Below are positions 42,038 through 48,989 of a DNA stretch of 64,000 nt, one piece after another. Under the pieces are notes generated by a model. The model searched no databases. It had not been told where the DNA came from and saw only the letters and a list, made by a program, of their open reading frames with translations. A program made the translations under genes and the position numbers. The first letter of the stretch is position 1; each line of letters begins with the position of its first letter. Source of the DNA: Allosphingosinicella indica (GTDB taxonomy: Bacteria > Pseudomonadota > Alphaproteobacteria > Sphingomonadales > Sphingomonadaceae); the NCBI RefSeq assembly GCF_900177405.1, contig NZ_LT840185.1:372001-436000 (forward strand). The letters run 5' to 3'.

Positions 42038-42361
42038 ATGCTCAAGAACATCGCCCTCGCCGCGATAGCCGCGGCAACGCTGGCCAGCCCGCACATCGGC
42101 CATGCCGCGCAGATCGACAGGGAAGCGATCGTCCGTTTCGGCGATCTCAACCTCGCCAGCAGCGCCGGCCAGGCGATGCTCGCCAGCCGGATCAGTGCCG
42201 CCGCCAACAAGGTCTGCTATCATTTCGGCACGATCACGCTGCAGCAGTTCATGGAACAGCGCACCTGCCGCGACGAGCTGCGCGATCGTGCGATCGACGC
42301 GGTTAACGGCCAGATGGCGTTCAACGATCAGCCCAGCATGTCCGCCGCAGCCAGCCGTTGA
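42038..42361 (+). CDS. UrcA family protein
   Basis: This 107-residue exported protein has a signal peptide (1-24) and the UrcA pattern: VRFGDLNLASSAGQAMLASRI and ANKVC...TCRDELRDRAIDAVN. The two cysteines (60 and 77) are likely paired. UrcA proteins are common in sphingomonads and other alphaproteobacteria and have no established function. AGGAAGGA precedes ATG 42038. A strong terminator follows, so it is a single-gene unit. Confidence 0.88.
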   Translation: MLKNIALAAIAAATLASPHIGHAAQIDREAIVRFGDLNLASSAGQAMLASRISAAANKVCYHFGTITLQQFMEQRTCRDELRDRAIDAVNGQMAFNDQPSMSAAASR

Positions 42362-42380
42362 TCCCCGCTGCTGCGGATAC

Positions 42381-42415
42381 GAGGCGGCGGCGCCCTATCG
42401 CCGCCGCCTCATTTT
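42381..42415 (+). terminator. Rho-independent terminator after the UrcA gene
   Basis: GAGGCGGCGGCG (42381-42392) pairs perfectly with 42399-42410 around a six-base loop and is followed by ATTTTT. It may also serve the convergent regulator gene. Confidence 0.88.
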
Positions 42416-42425
42416 TCAGAGCTGG

Positions 42426-43172
42426 TCAGCCGCGGGCTGCGATCGCTTTGACGTCGGCGACATAGCTGCGGCCGATCCGCACCTCGCTGCCGTCGGTCAG
42501 CCGCGCCGCCCAATGGCCCATCGCGTCGCGGACCAGCCCGGCGATCTTGTCGCGGCGGATGATGACCGAGCGATGGACGCGGATGAAATATGCCGGATCC
42601 AGCTCCCCCTCGAGCTTCGCGATCGTCCGATAGATCAGCCAGGAGCGCAGCCCGACGTGGAGGCGCATATAATCGCGCTCCGCCGTCACCTTGTCGATGT
42701 CGCCGGCGGCGATGCGGACGAGGCCGTTGTGGTCCGGAACCCAGAACTCCTCGACATAGCGGGTCGGATGCACCCGCTCCGGCTTGCCGTTGTCGAGCTG
42801 GAAGCGCGCGCGCTCAAGCGCACGGGCCAGCCGGTCGGTCTCGACCGGCTTCATCAGATAATCCACCGCCGCGACGTCGAAGGCGGCGACCGCGAAATTG
42901 TCGAAGGCGGTGATGAAGATGATCGCCGGATCGACGTCGCTCCCAGCCAGCCGCCGCGCGACCTCGATGCCGTCCATCTCGGGCATCGCGATGTCGAGCA
43001 GCAGCACGTCGGGCTTCATCGCCGCGGCGATGCGCAGTGCGCCTTCCCCGTCCGCAGCGGTGCCAACCAGGCTCACGCCTTCGCACTTCGCGAGCAGCAG
43101 CTGCAGCCGCTCGATCGCCAGCGGCTCGTCATCGACGATGAGGACGCGGAGCGGCTCGCCTGGATCAGGCAT
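42426..43172 (-). CDS. LytTR-type response regulator
   Basis: This 248-residue regulator has a receiver domain with VDDEP, the phospho-acceptor Asp60 in LLLDIAMPEMDG and DYLMKPVE, and a C-terminal LytTR DNA-binding domain (about 140-248) with YFIRVHRSVIIRRDKI. AlgR and LytR are relatives. Its start overlaps the end of the kinase gene by eight bases. The longer in-frame ATG at 43196 would overlap further and has no better site. Targets are not visible. Confidence 0.9.
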   Translation of the reverse strand: MPDPGEPLRVLIVDDEPLAIERLQLLLAKCEGVSLVGTAADGEGALRIAAAMKPDVLLLDIAMPEMDGIEVARRLAGSDVDPAIIFITAFDNFAVAAFDVAAVDYLMKPVETDRLARALERARFQLDNGKPERVHPTRYVEEFWVPDHNGLVRIAAGDIDKVTAERDYMRLHVGLRSWLIYRTIAKLEGELDPAYFIRVHRSVIIRRDKIAGLVRDAMGHWAARLTDGSEVRIGRSYVADVKAIAARG

Positions 43173-44292
43173 CGGCCACCAGCGGCATGATGACATGGAC
43201 GGTGTATCCGCCTTGCGGATCGCCGCCGTGGAAGCAACCGGCCTGGACGCCGTAACGCGCGATCAGCCGATCGCAGACGTTGCGGAGGCCCACGCCGGTA
43301 CCCTCGAGCGAGCTCTCCTCCGGCGGCGGCGCATCGCCGTCGTCCCGAACCTTGATGTGGAGCCGCCCCGCCTCTGTGCGCGCGCTGATCGATAGCGTCA
43401 CCGCCTTGCGCGATTTGGCGACACCATATTTGATCGCATTCTCGACGACAGGCTGCAGGATCAGGATCGGCACGCGCACGGTCTTCAGCTCGTCGGGAAT
43501 GTCGATCACGACGTTCAGCCGCTCTGGAAAGCGCACCTGCTCGATATCGAGATAGAGGCGCTGCAGTTTGATCTCCTCCTCCAGCGGAACGTCAGCGGTC
43601 GGATCGGCGGACAGCGTGGTGCGGAAGAAAGTGGATAGGTTCATGATCATCCGTTCCGCGACGTCCGTGCGCTGCGACAGGATGAGCGAGGAGAGCGAGT
43701 TCAGCGTGTTGAACAGGAAGTGCGGATTGATCTGGTAGCGCAGCGCCCGGAGCTGCGCTTCCTGCGCCTCGCGCGCGAAGGCGGCAGCGCGGGTATCGGA
43801 GGCGCGGAGCTGCGCCGCATAGCTCATCGCGACGTAGAAGGCGGCCCAGCACGCGAAGAAGAAATACCAGCTCGTCGTGCTGTCGGCGATCATCGTGATC
43901 GCGTTCGACCAGTCCGACATCTGCTTTTCCATCCACGCTTCATCGGCGTAGCGAGCCTCGAGCGGGGAATAGAGGTAGAAGGCATAATAGCTGAATGTCG
44001 CGAAGATGAAGGAGGCGGGCAGGCACACGAGCCCCGCCACGATCCCCTTCTTGGCGAGGCTGGCCTGCGCCAAGGGCCTAAGGATCAGATAGATGCCGAA
44101 GGTGATGATCAGACCGGCCAGCACCACGGCGATGCGGCGCTGAAACATCTCCTCCTGCCCCTCGAACTGCATCAGAGCCGCTCGAGTCGTCACCAGTACG
44201 AAGTAGAAGCTCCAGAAGGCGGCCATCGTCTTCAGCGCGAGGCCGAGATCGGGCAGCCGCGCGCTAAGCGACCGGTGCTGGGGAAAATCCAT
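43165..44292 (-). CDS. LytS-type sensor histidine kinase
   Basis: This 375-residue kinase has three to four transmembrane helices (about 24-42, 54-72, 84-106 and 138-158), then a His-kinase domain of the LytS/YpdA type. The phospho-acceptor His191 is in YQINPHFLFNTLNSL, and the ATPase part has LQPVVENAIKYG and GTGVGLRNVCDRL. It controls the LytTR regulator whose gene overlaps its 3' end. ATG 44292 begins just before the first helix; the open frame continues to 44508, and that extension (with two more ATG/GTG choices) cannot be excluded. Confidence 0.87.
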   Translation of the reverse strand: MDFPQHRSLSARLPDLGLALKTMAAFWSFYFVLVTTRAALMQFEGQEEMFQRRIAVVLAGLIITFGIYLILRPLAQASLAKKGIVAGLVCLPASFIFATFSYYAFYLYSPLEARYADEAWMEKQMSDWSNAITMIADSTTSWYFFFACWAAFYVAMSYAAQLRASDTRAAAFAREAQEAQLRALRYQINPHFLFNTLNSLSSLILSQRTDVAERMIMNLSTFFRTTLSADPTADVPLEEEIKLQRLYLDIEQVRFPERLNVVIDIPDELKTVRVPILILQPVVENAIKYGVAKSRKAVTLSISARTEAGRLHIKVRDDGDAPPPEESSLEGTGVGLRNVCDRLIARYGVQAGCFHGGDPQGGYTVHVIMPLVADA

Positions 44293-44588
44293 ATCGTCTA
44301 TTAACGTCGGATCGTCCGCAAAGGAGTAAATGCGGGTGTCGTTAGCCGAACCGCGGCCGACGTTGGTCGAAAAAGACCTCGCGGCGAAAAGGCCGAGCCG
44401 CTCGTCTTCGCTGGTTTGACCGTCCCGGGCAACGGTGCGCGCGCCGATATTGTCCACCAAGTCGCTCGCCTCCCCGCCCCGCCCATAACCCAACCGTCCG
44501 CGTCGCACCAGTCTTGCGGGCGGGGGCTAGAACCGGCGGCGGAACGAAGGAGGCAGACGGCTGTTCTGCATGGCAGCAAGGGGGAGCG
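44293..44588. other. 296-base divergent intergenic region
   Basis: This is the gap between the LytS-type kinase and the transglutaminase gene. Part of it could be an N-terminal extension of the kinase. AAGGGGG just before 44589 is the ribosome-binding site of the transglutaminase. I see no clear promoter, repeat or RNA gene. Confidence 0.4.
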
Positions 44589-45368
44589 ATGCGTCTCAAG
44601 GTCGATGCTTCATTAAACTATCATTTTCCGGCGCCGGCGGACGTTCTGCTGGCGATCGAGGTCGCGCAGATGCCCGACGAACGGCTGGTCGAGGACAAGC
44701 TGCGCGTCCGCACCAAGACGCCGCTGACCCCGGTGCCGGGCCAGCACGGCATCGGCCGGCGCACGTGGACCGCGGGCGAAGGCAGCTTCCTCGCCACCTA
44801 TTCGGCGACGGTGGACGTCAAGCGCGATCCGCCCGACATCGCGACGCTGAAACGCGTGCCACGGCGCGACCTGCCCGCGCGCGCGATCGATTATCTCTGG
44901 CCGAGCCGCTACTGCGAGGTCGAGAAATTGAAGCCGTTCGCGCTCGACACGTTCGGCGCGATCGAGGGCGGCGGCGCGGTCGCGGCGATGGCGGAATGGA
45001 CCCGCGCGAACCTCCGCTACGAGGCGGGGAGCAGCGACGGCAACACCACGGCCGCCGACACCTTCGCCGACAAGCGCGGCATCTGCCGTGACTTCGCGCA
45101 TGTAATGATCACGTTCGCGCGGGCCCTCGACATTCCGGCGCGCATGGTCAGCGCTTATGCCTGGAACCTCGAGCCGCAGGATTTCCACGCGGTGGTCGAA
45201 GTCTATCTCGACGGCGGCTGGTATCTGGTCGATCCGACCGGCCTTGCTCCGGTCGAAGGCCTCGTCCGCATCTGCGTCGGGCGCGACGCGACCGACATCA
45301 GTTTCATGACCATCTTCGGCGAGGCCGAGCTCGTCGAGCAGAGCGTCAACGTCGAACGGATCGATTGA
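44589..45368 (+). CDS. Transglutaminase-like cysteine protease family protein
   Basis: This 259-residue protein has a beta-rich N-terminal part and a transglutaminase-like core. The catalytic triad is visible: Cys166 in DKRGICRDFAHV, His200 in DFHAVVEV and Asp215 in YLVDPTG. Such bacterial proteins are thought to be peptidases or amidases, often encoded with ATP-grasp/alpha-E proteins, but none is adjacent here. No signal peptide is seen, so it acts in the cytoplasm. ATG 44589 follows a strong AAGGGGGAG site. Confidence 0.9.
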   Translation: MRLKVDASLNYHFPAPADVLLAIEVAQMPDERLVEDKLRVRTKTPLTPVPGQHGIGRRTWTAGEGSFLATYSATVDVKRDPPDIATLKRVPRRDLPARAIDYLWPSRYCEVEKLKPFALDTFGAIEGGGAVAAMAEWTRANLRYEAGSSDGNTTAADTFADKRGICRDFAHVMITFARALDIPARMVSAYAWNLEPQDFHAVVEVYLDGGWYLVDPTGLAPVEGLVRICVGRDATDISFMTIFGEAELVEQSVNVERID

Positions 45369-45370
45369 CG

Positions 45371-45395
45371 GGAACGGGCCGTCAGGCGGCTCGTT
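45371..45395 (+). promoter_or_regulatory. EcfG-type (general stress sigma) promoter
   Basis: GGAAC (45371-45375), exactly 16 bases and CGTT (45392-45395) match the alphaproteobacterial sigma-EcfG consensus perfectly. It begins two bases after the transglutaminase stop and lies 24 bases before the ATG of the 61-residue protein. Confidence 0.7.
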
Positions 45396-45419
45396 GCTCG
45401 CAAGGACAGGAGAGATGAG

Positions 45420-45605
45420 ATGGACGACAGCAAGAACCCCGCATCACACCCCGATCAGCACGCCGGTCAGGATGAGGCACTCGCCGCGCGGCTGAAAAAG
45501 TCGCCCCGCGATCCCGACGCCAAGCTCGACGTCGCGCTCGACGAAACGATGGATGCGTCCGATCCGCCGGCCGGCACGCAGCCCGGCGGACCGCACGTGG
45601 ATTGA
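45420..45605 (+). CDS. 61-residue hydrophilic protein, predicted stress-induced
   Basis: This 61-residue product is rich in Asp, Pro, Lys and Ala with almost no hydrophobic residues (for example DPDAKLDVALDETMDASDPP), so it is probably disordered. No family is recognised. A perfect EcfG-type promoter, an AGGAGAG ribosome-binding site and a strong terminator frame it as a complete single-gene unit. This supports reality and suggests induction in the general stress response (inference). Confidence 0.7.
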   Translation: MDDSKNPASHPDQHAGQDEALAARLKKSPRDPDAKLDVALDETMDASDPPAGTQPGGPHVD

Positions 45606-45631
45606 TCACAAAACGCAGATTTTAGTGGACA

Positions 45632-45665
45632 GGCGCCGGGGCAACGCTCCGGCGCCCTTCTTTTA
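45632..45665 (+). terminator. Rho-independent terminator
   Basis: GGCGCCGGGGC (45632-45642) pairs with GCTCCGGCGCC (45646-45656) around AAC, with one G-U pair, and is followed by CTTCTTTT. It ends the transcript of the 61-residue protein. Confidence 0.88.
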
Positions 45666-45854
45666 CGAGAGCGGAGAATCCCGTCTGTTGCGCCGATGCG
45701 ACAGTCTTGTGACGCAATGCACAATAATGACCTTTTGCCGGTTGCGAGCACGGCCGCTTTCCGATTCATTCCTGAACGGGGAGCGGGAATCTGATTAAGC
45801 GTCGCGAAACCAGTTTGGGCGCATGATCCCCGCAGGGCAAAAGGAGTGGGGTTC

Positions 45855-46403
45855 ATGGGTACGCAGACCAAGCCCGCCGATGGCGCGCTGACATTGGTCG
45901 AAATGAAAGAGTTCGCGGGCTTCTCCAAGGGCACGCAGCGTTATATCCGCCGTTCGCTCGATATCGGGCTCGGCCGCCGCGATGCGATCAAGCGCTGGTC
46001 GCGCGACGTGGGCGAAGCGGCCAGCATCCGCGCCCAGGCGCGCGTCTATCAGCGGCTCGATCACGTCCGCCATCACATCCCCGACGACAGCGGTATCGAC
46101 GCGATGGAGCCGATGATGAGCCCGCTCGTCACGATGACCGCCTTCGATCTCGGCCAGGACCGGCTCCCCGATTTCGCAGCCTATCGCTTTCTCTACGAGC
46201 GGCTGATCGGCGCTTCGGTGCGGCCGTGGCTTCCCGGCGCGTTCTGCGCCGCCGCCGCGCTGCCGCACCTCCATCCGGAACGGCGCCGCGCGCTGCTCCA
46301 GTCGATCAGCGAAGCCGCCGCGACCGCGCCGGGCTGGTCGAACCGAGAGCCGGCCTTCTACCCCGAGTGGGTGGAGAAGGTGGACCTCAGCGTCGCGCAC
46401 TGA
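45855..46403 (+). CDS. Conserved hypothetical protein, 182 residues
   Basis: This 182-residue protein is soluble and mostly helical. It begins with a conserved-looking segment (MKEFAGFSKGTQRYIRRSLD) followed by many charged residues and then FDLGQDRLPDFAAYRFLYERLIG. I do not recognise a domain. AAGGAG eight bases upstream selects ATG 45855 over a nearby GTG. It lies in a cluster of small stress-type genes, but with a long leader of its own that contains no recognised promoter. Confidence 0.68.
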   Translation: MGTQTKPADGALTLVEMKEFAGFSKGTQRYIRRSLDIGLGRRDAIKRWSRDVGEAASIRAQARVYQRLDHVRHHIPDDSGIDAMEPMMSPLVTMTAFDLGQDRLPDFAAYRFLYERLIGASVRPWLPGAFCAAAALPHLHPERRRALLQSISEAAATAPGWSNREPAFYPEWVEKVDLSVAH

Positions 46404-46505
46404 CCGATAGCCGCCCTCCCCCGGCCGCGCGCGGCTGCGGGAGGGCGGAGCTTTCCCCGCCACGCCCCGTTACCCCTTCTTCCAATGAGGAGGAGGGATT
46501 TCCCA

Positions 46506-46934
46506 ATGACCACCAACACCGGATCGGCCCGTTACGAAGGGCTCGGCAAGGACGGCCGCGGCCATGTCTCGACCGGATCGGGCGCGATCGCCGATCAGCC
46601 CTATGGCTTCGGCACGCGCTTCGGCGGCGAGAAGGGCACCAACCCGGAAGAGCTTATCGCCGCAGCGCACGCATCGTGCTTCACGATGGCGCTGAGCTTC
46701 GCGCTGGCCAAGGAGGGGCTCACCGACGGCACGCTCGAGACCGAAGCGACGGTGACGCTCGACAAGGACGGCGACGGCTTCAAGGTCACCCGGTCCGATC
46801 TCAAGCTGATGGCGAACGTGCCCGGGATCGATGCCGAGCGCTTCGCCGAAGTCGCGACGGACGCCAAGAAGAACTGCCCCATCTCGAAGCTGCTCAACGC
46901 CGAGATCACGCTGGATCACGAACTCAGCGGCTGA
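46506..46934 (+). CDS. OsmC/Ohr-family peroxiredoxin
   Basis: This 142-residue protein reduces organic hydroperoxides. The family pattern is GTNPEELIAAAHASCFTMALS with the first redox Cys58, and NCPISKLLN with the second Cys124. It is closer to OsmC than to Ohr by length and by the ARYEGLGKDGRGHV start. It is cytoplasmic. GAGGAGG precedes ATG 46506. It belongs with the run of stress-type genes from 45.4 to 48.5 kb. Confidence 0.92.
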   Translation: MTTNTGSARYEGLGKDGRGHVSTGSGAIADQPYGFGTRFGGEKGTNPEELIAAAHASCFTMALSFALAKEGLTDGTLETEATVTLDKDGDGFKVTRSDLKLMANVPGIDAERFAEVATDAKKNCPISKLLNAEITLDHELSG

Positions 46935-47087
46935 TGTGCCACACCGGCCATCGCCGCCGCGGCACGCCTCGCCGCGACGTCGATCCGGCTCGCACACTGC
47001 GGGCACTCTCGTTGTTTTGGGTTCATGCAACCGCTGCAAGAAGGGCGCGTTGTTTCACCCGTGTCACAATTCAAAAGGGAATTCGGT

Positions 47088-47390
47088 ATGCGTAAGATCG
47101 TTCTCGCCATTGCGGCGACCAGCCTGGCTCTGCCCGTCGCAATGCCTGCCCCGGCCATGGCCAAGGACGGCTATTACAATGGCAAGACTTGGCGCGGCAA
47201 AGACGGCCGCATGCACTGCCGCCGCAAGAATGGCACCACGGGCCTGATCGTCGGCGGCGCCGCTGGTGCGCTCGCCGGCCGCGCGATCGACGGCGGCCAG
47301 AACCGCGCCACCGGCACGATCGTCGGTGCCGCTGCCGGCGCGCTGCTCGGCCGAGAAGTCGACAAGAGCCGCGGCTTCAAGTGCCGCTAA
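47088..47390 (+). CDS. Glycine-zipper 2TM-domain protein
   Basis: This 100-residue exported protein has a signal peptide (about 1-24) and a glycine-zipper motif repeated twice: TTGLIVGGAAGALAGRAIDGG and GTIVGAAAGALLGREVD. Such proteins (PF05433 or related) insert in the outer membrane or bind the envelope. Two cysteines are present. It follows the OsmC gene with a long leader and is closed by two tandem hairpins. Confidence 0.9.
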   Translation: MRKIVLAIAATSLALPVAMPAPAMAKDGYYNGKTWRGKDGRMHCRRKNGTTGLIVGGAAGALAGRAIDGGQNRATGTIVGAAAGALLGREVDKSRGFKCR

Positions 47391-47397
47391 GCCGATC

Positions 47398-47423
47398 GGG
47401 AAGCGCTTCGGCGCTTCCCTTTC
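47398..47423 (+). terminator. First terminator hairpin (UUCG tetraloop)
   Basis: GGGAAGCGC (47398-47406) pairs perfectly with GCGCTTCCC (47411-47419) around a stable TTCG loop and is followed by TTTC. It is the first of two tandem hairpins after the glycine-zipper gene. Confidence 0.75.
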
Positions 47424-47432
47424 GACCATAGA

Positions 47433-47469
47433 AAAAGGCCCGCGCCGAGATAATCGGCGCGGGCCTTTT
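47433..47469. terminator. Bidirectional rho-independent terminator
   Basis: AAAAGGCCCGCGCCGA (47433-47448) and TCGGCGCGGGCCTTTT (47454-47469) are perfect inverse copies around a five-base loop. The flanking A and T runs allow it to stop transcription of both the glycine-zipper gene and the convergent H1-like gene. Confidence 0.92.
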
Positions 47470-47490
47470 CTTTGTCGTTCGAGCTTCGGC

Positions 47491-48084
47491 TTAGCTGGCC
47501 GTGCCGCCGCCCGAGGGCTTGCGTGCGGCAGGCTTGCGCGTCGCGCTCTTGCGAGCCGCCGGCTTCTTCGCCGTACTGGTCTTGCGCGCCGTCGCAGACT
47601 TCGCGGCGGCCGGCTTGGCCGTCGTCGATTTCTTCGCTGTGGTCGTCCGCTTCTTGGCAGGCGCCTTGCGCGCCGGCTTGGCAGCGGTCGAGCCGGACTT
47701 GGCCGTGCGCGCACCGCCGGAGGCCGCGCCGCCGACGACGCCGCCGGTCGTCTGCATCAGACGGCGCACCGCATCGGTTGCGGCCGTCACGATTGCTGCG
47801 CCGATCTTGCTGGCATTGTCCGCTGCGGCACCGGCTGCGGCCTCGGCATTGTCGAGCGCGTCGCGGCTCGCGTCGCGGACGTTCTTGCGGACCTTCTGGC
47901 TCGATGTGAGCGCGGCAGCCGCGGTCACCAGCCCGGCCGCGAGCATCGATCGCGCTACGGGATTCTGCGCGAGATCCGCCGCCTTCGCGCCGGCATCGCT
48001 CAACGCGTCCTTGAACCGTTCCGTGGCGCCCGTCTTCTTGCTGCCGCCACCCGACTTGCCTGCCGAACTTTTCGCCTTCGCCAT
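47491..48084 (-). CDS. Histone H1-like Lys/Ala-rich protein
   Basis: This 197-residue protein begins with a moderately ordered helical part (residues 20-130, including LAAGLVTAAAALTSSQKVRKNVRDASRD) and ends with about 65 residues of Lys/Ala/Thr/Pro repeats of the type TAKKSTTAKPAAAK, as in histone H1 tails and AlgP/HupN-like proteins. It should bind DNA non-specifically by its tail; whether the N-terminal half is membrane-associated or binds a partner is not clear. AGGAG before ATG 48084 and an EcfG-like promoter at 48121-48145 support it. Confidence 0.8.
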   Translation of the reverse strand: MAKAKSSAGKSGGGSKKTGATERFKDALSDAGAKAADLAQNPVARSMLAAGLVTAAAALTSSQKVRKNVRDASRDALDNAEAAAGAAADNASKIGAAIVTAATDAVRRLMQTTGGVVGGAASGGARTAKSGSTAAKPARKAPAKKRTTTAKKSTTAKPAAAKSATARKTSTAKKPAARKSATRKPAARKPSGGGTAS

Positions 48085-48120
48085 AACTCGACTCCTGGTC
48101 TTTATAACTCAGCCGTAACA

Positions 48121-48145
48121 GACGTGCGGCCCGCGAAACAGTTCC
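48121..48145 (-). promoter_or_regulatory. EcfG-like promoter for the H1-like gene
   Basis: On the reverse strand GGAAC (48141-48145), 16 bases and CGTC (48121-48124) match the stress-sigma consensus with one mismatch in the -10. The start codon lies 36 bases downstream. Confidence 0.5.
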
Positions 48146-48170
48146 ATTCGCGTACGCCTGGCCTCACAAG

Positions 48171-48201
48171 AAGAAAGCCGCCCGCATCACTGCGGACGGC
48201 T
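48171..48201 (-). terminator. Terminator of the Gln-rich gene
   Basis: On the reverse strand AGCCGTCCGCA (48191-48201) pairs with TGCGGGCGGCT (48176-48186) around GTGA and is followed by TTCTTCTT. It lies 28 bases after the stop of the Gln-rich gene, which supports that strand as the coding one. Confidence 0.8.
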
Positions 48202-48229
48202 CTCCCGGCCCGTTAAAGGCCGTTATCGC

Positions 48230-48469
48230 TCAGCGCTGGTCCGGCTGGCCGCGATCCTGCTGACCGCCTTGCTGCTGCTGGCCGTCGCGATCGCGCTGGT
48301 CCTGCTGCTGCTGCTGGTCCTGATCCTGGCGTCCGCCCTGACCACCCTGCTGCTGGCCGCCCTGCTGCTGATCGCGCTGGCTGCCATAATCGGACTGCTG
48401 CTGTTGGTCCTTGCCGCCCTGCTGATTCTGCTGGCGGTCCTGGCCCTGCTGGTTCTGGTCGTTGTTCAC
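48230..48469 (-). CDS. Gln/Gly/Asp-rich low-complexity protein
   Basis: This 79-residue protein is built almost wholly of Gln, Gly, Asp and Arg (for example QQGGQQQGGQGGRQDQDQQQ) and has no hydrophobic core, so it is predicted to be disordered. GTG 48469 is selected because AGGAG lies seven bases upstream. A possible EcfG-type promoter precedes it and a terminator follows. The opposite strand is open too but encodes an implausible Leu-only protein. Disordered hydrophilic proteins of this kind could protect against desiccation or form condensates, but no function is known. Confidence 0.72.
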   Translation of the reverse strand: MNNDQNQQGQDRQQNQQGGKDQQQQSDYGSQRDQQQGGQQQGGQGGRQDQDQQQQQDQRDRDGQQQQGGQQDRGQPDQR

Positions 48470-48503
48470 AGTCACTCTCCTCACATCTCCGCTCGTGCCG
48501 CAC

Positions 48504-48529
48504 AACCATCGGCGAAGCAGCGTCGTTCC
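48504..48529 (-). promoter_or_regulatory. EcfG-like promoter for the Gln-rich gene
   Basis: On the reverse strand GGAAC (48525-48529), 17 bases and GGTT (48504-48507) resemble the stress-sigma consensus with one mismatch. It lies 34 bases before the GTG at 48469. Confidence 0.45.
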
Positions 48530-48626
48530 ACTTCGCTAGAAGTTTCAGCCGGTTATGCGCCGAAGCGAGTGGCCGGGCGGCTCGTTAGCGGTTCCTTAGC
48601 GGGGGACGGGATAGCTTTGCGACGCG

Positions 48627-48989
48627 ATGAGTTATCAGGCGCTCCCTCCGATCCAGCACGGCCCCGCCAATGCGGTGCGGCAGCTTGCGCAGCTCGCGCA
48701 GCTCCACGGCCTCGTGCAACGCATCGCCGGGGAAGCGACCGGTACAGCGCAGCCGGACGATGCGCTCGACCGGTCGGCGCGGATCAGCGCCGCTTATGAC
48801 GACGCGATGCCGGTGGTGCGCAAGCGCTTCGACGCGCTGGCGGCCGAGACCGCGCAATGGGCGGCGAGCGGGGTCGAGGCATTGCTCCAGGGCCGTTCGG
48901 ATGCGCCCCCGCCCCGCGCCGCCGCCGCACGTCTTGCGGAAGAATTGTCTCAGGTGCGCGGCACGCTGGAATCGCTGCTCGGCTTCTGA
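48627..48989 (+). CDS. Hypothetical helical protein, 120 residues
   Basis: This 120-residue protein is Ala-rich and helical with two amphipathic stretches (AVRQLAQLAQLHGLVQRIAGE and DAMPVVRKRFDALAAETAQWAASG) that could form a coiled-coil bundle. No signal peptide and no family is recognised. The ATG at 48627 starts the protein-like composition. The 3' end overlaps the convergent MscS gene by 40 bases, which is unusual and slightly lowers confidence. Confidence 0.6.
   Translation: MSYQALPPIQHGPANAVRQLAQLAQLHGLVQRIAGEATGTAQPDDALDRSARISAAYDDAMPVVRKRFDALAAETAQWAASGVEALLQGRSDAPPPRAAAARLAEELSQVRGTLESLLGF

Noticed and set aside
47062-47068. TGTCACA before the glycine-zipper gene as a third ECF41 site
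   Set aside because: The sequence 16 bases downstream is GGTA rather than CGTC, so only half of the promoter is present.
47501-48118. Forward-strand open frame opposite the H1-like gene
   Set aside because: Its hydrophobic, Ala/Leu/Val-rich product is what antisense reading of Lys/Ala codons gives. The reverse strand has the initiation and termination signals.
48269-48799. Forward-strand open frame of 176 codons encoding a Leu/Ala/Val-only protein
   Set aside because: It is the antisense of the Gln-rich gene (CAG codons read as CTG). The reverse strand has a ribosome-binding site, an EcfG-like promoter and a terminator, and the forward product is implausible beyond the Leu-rich part.
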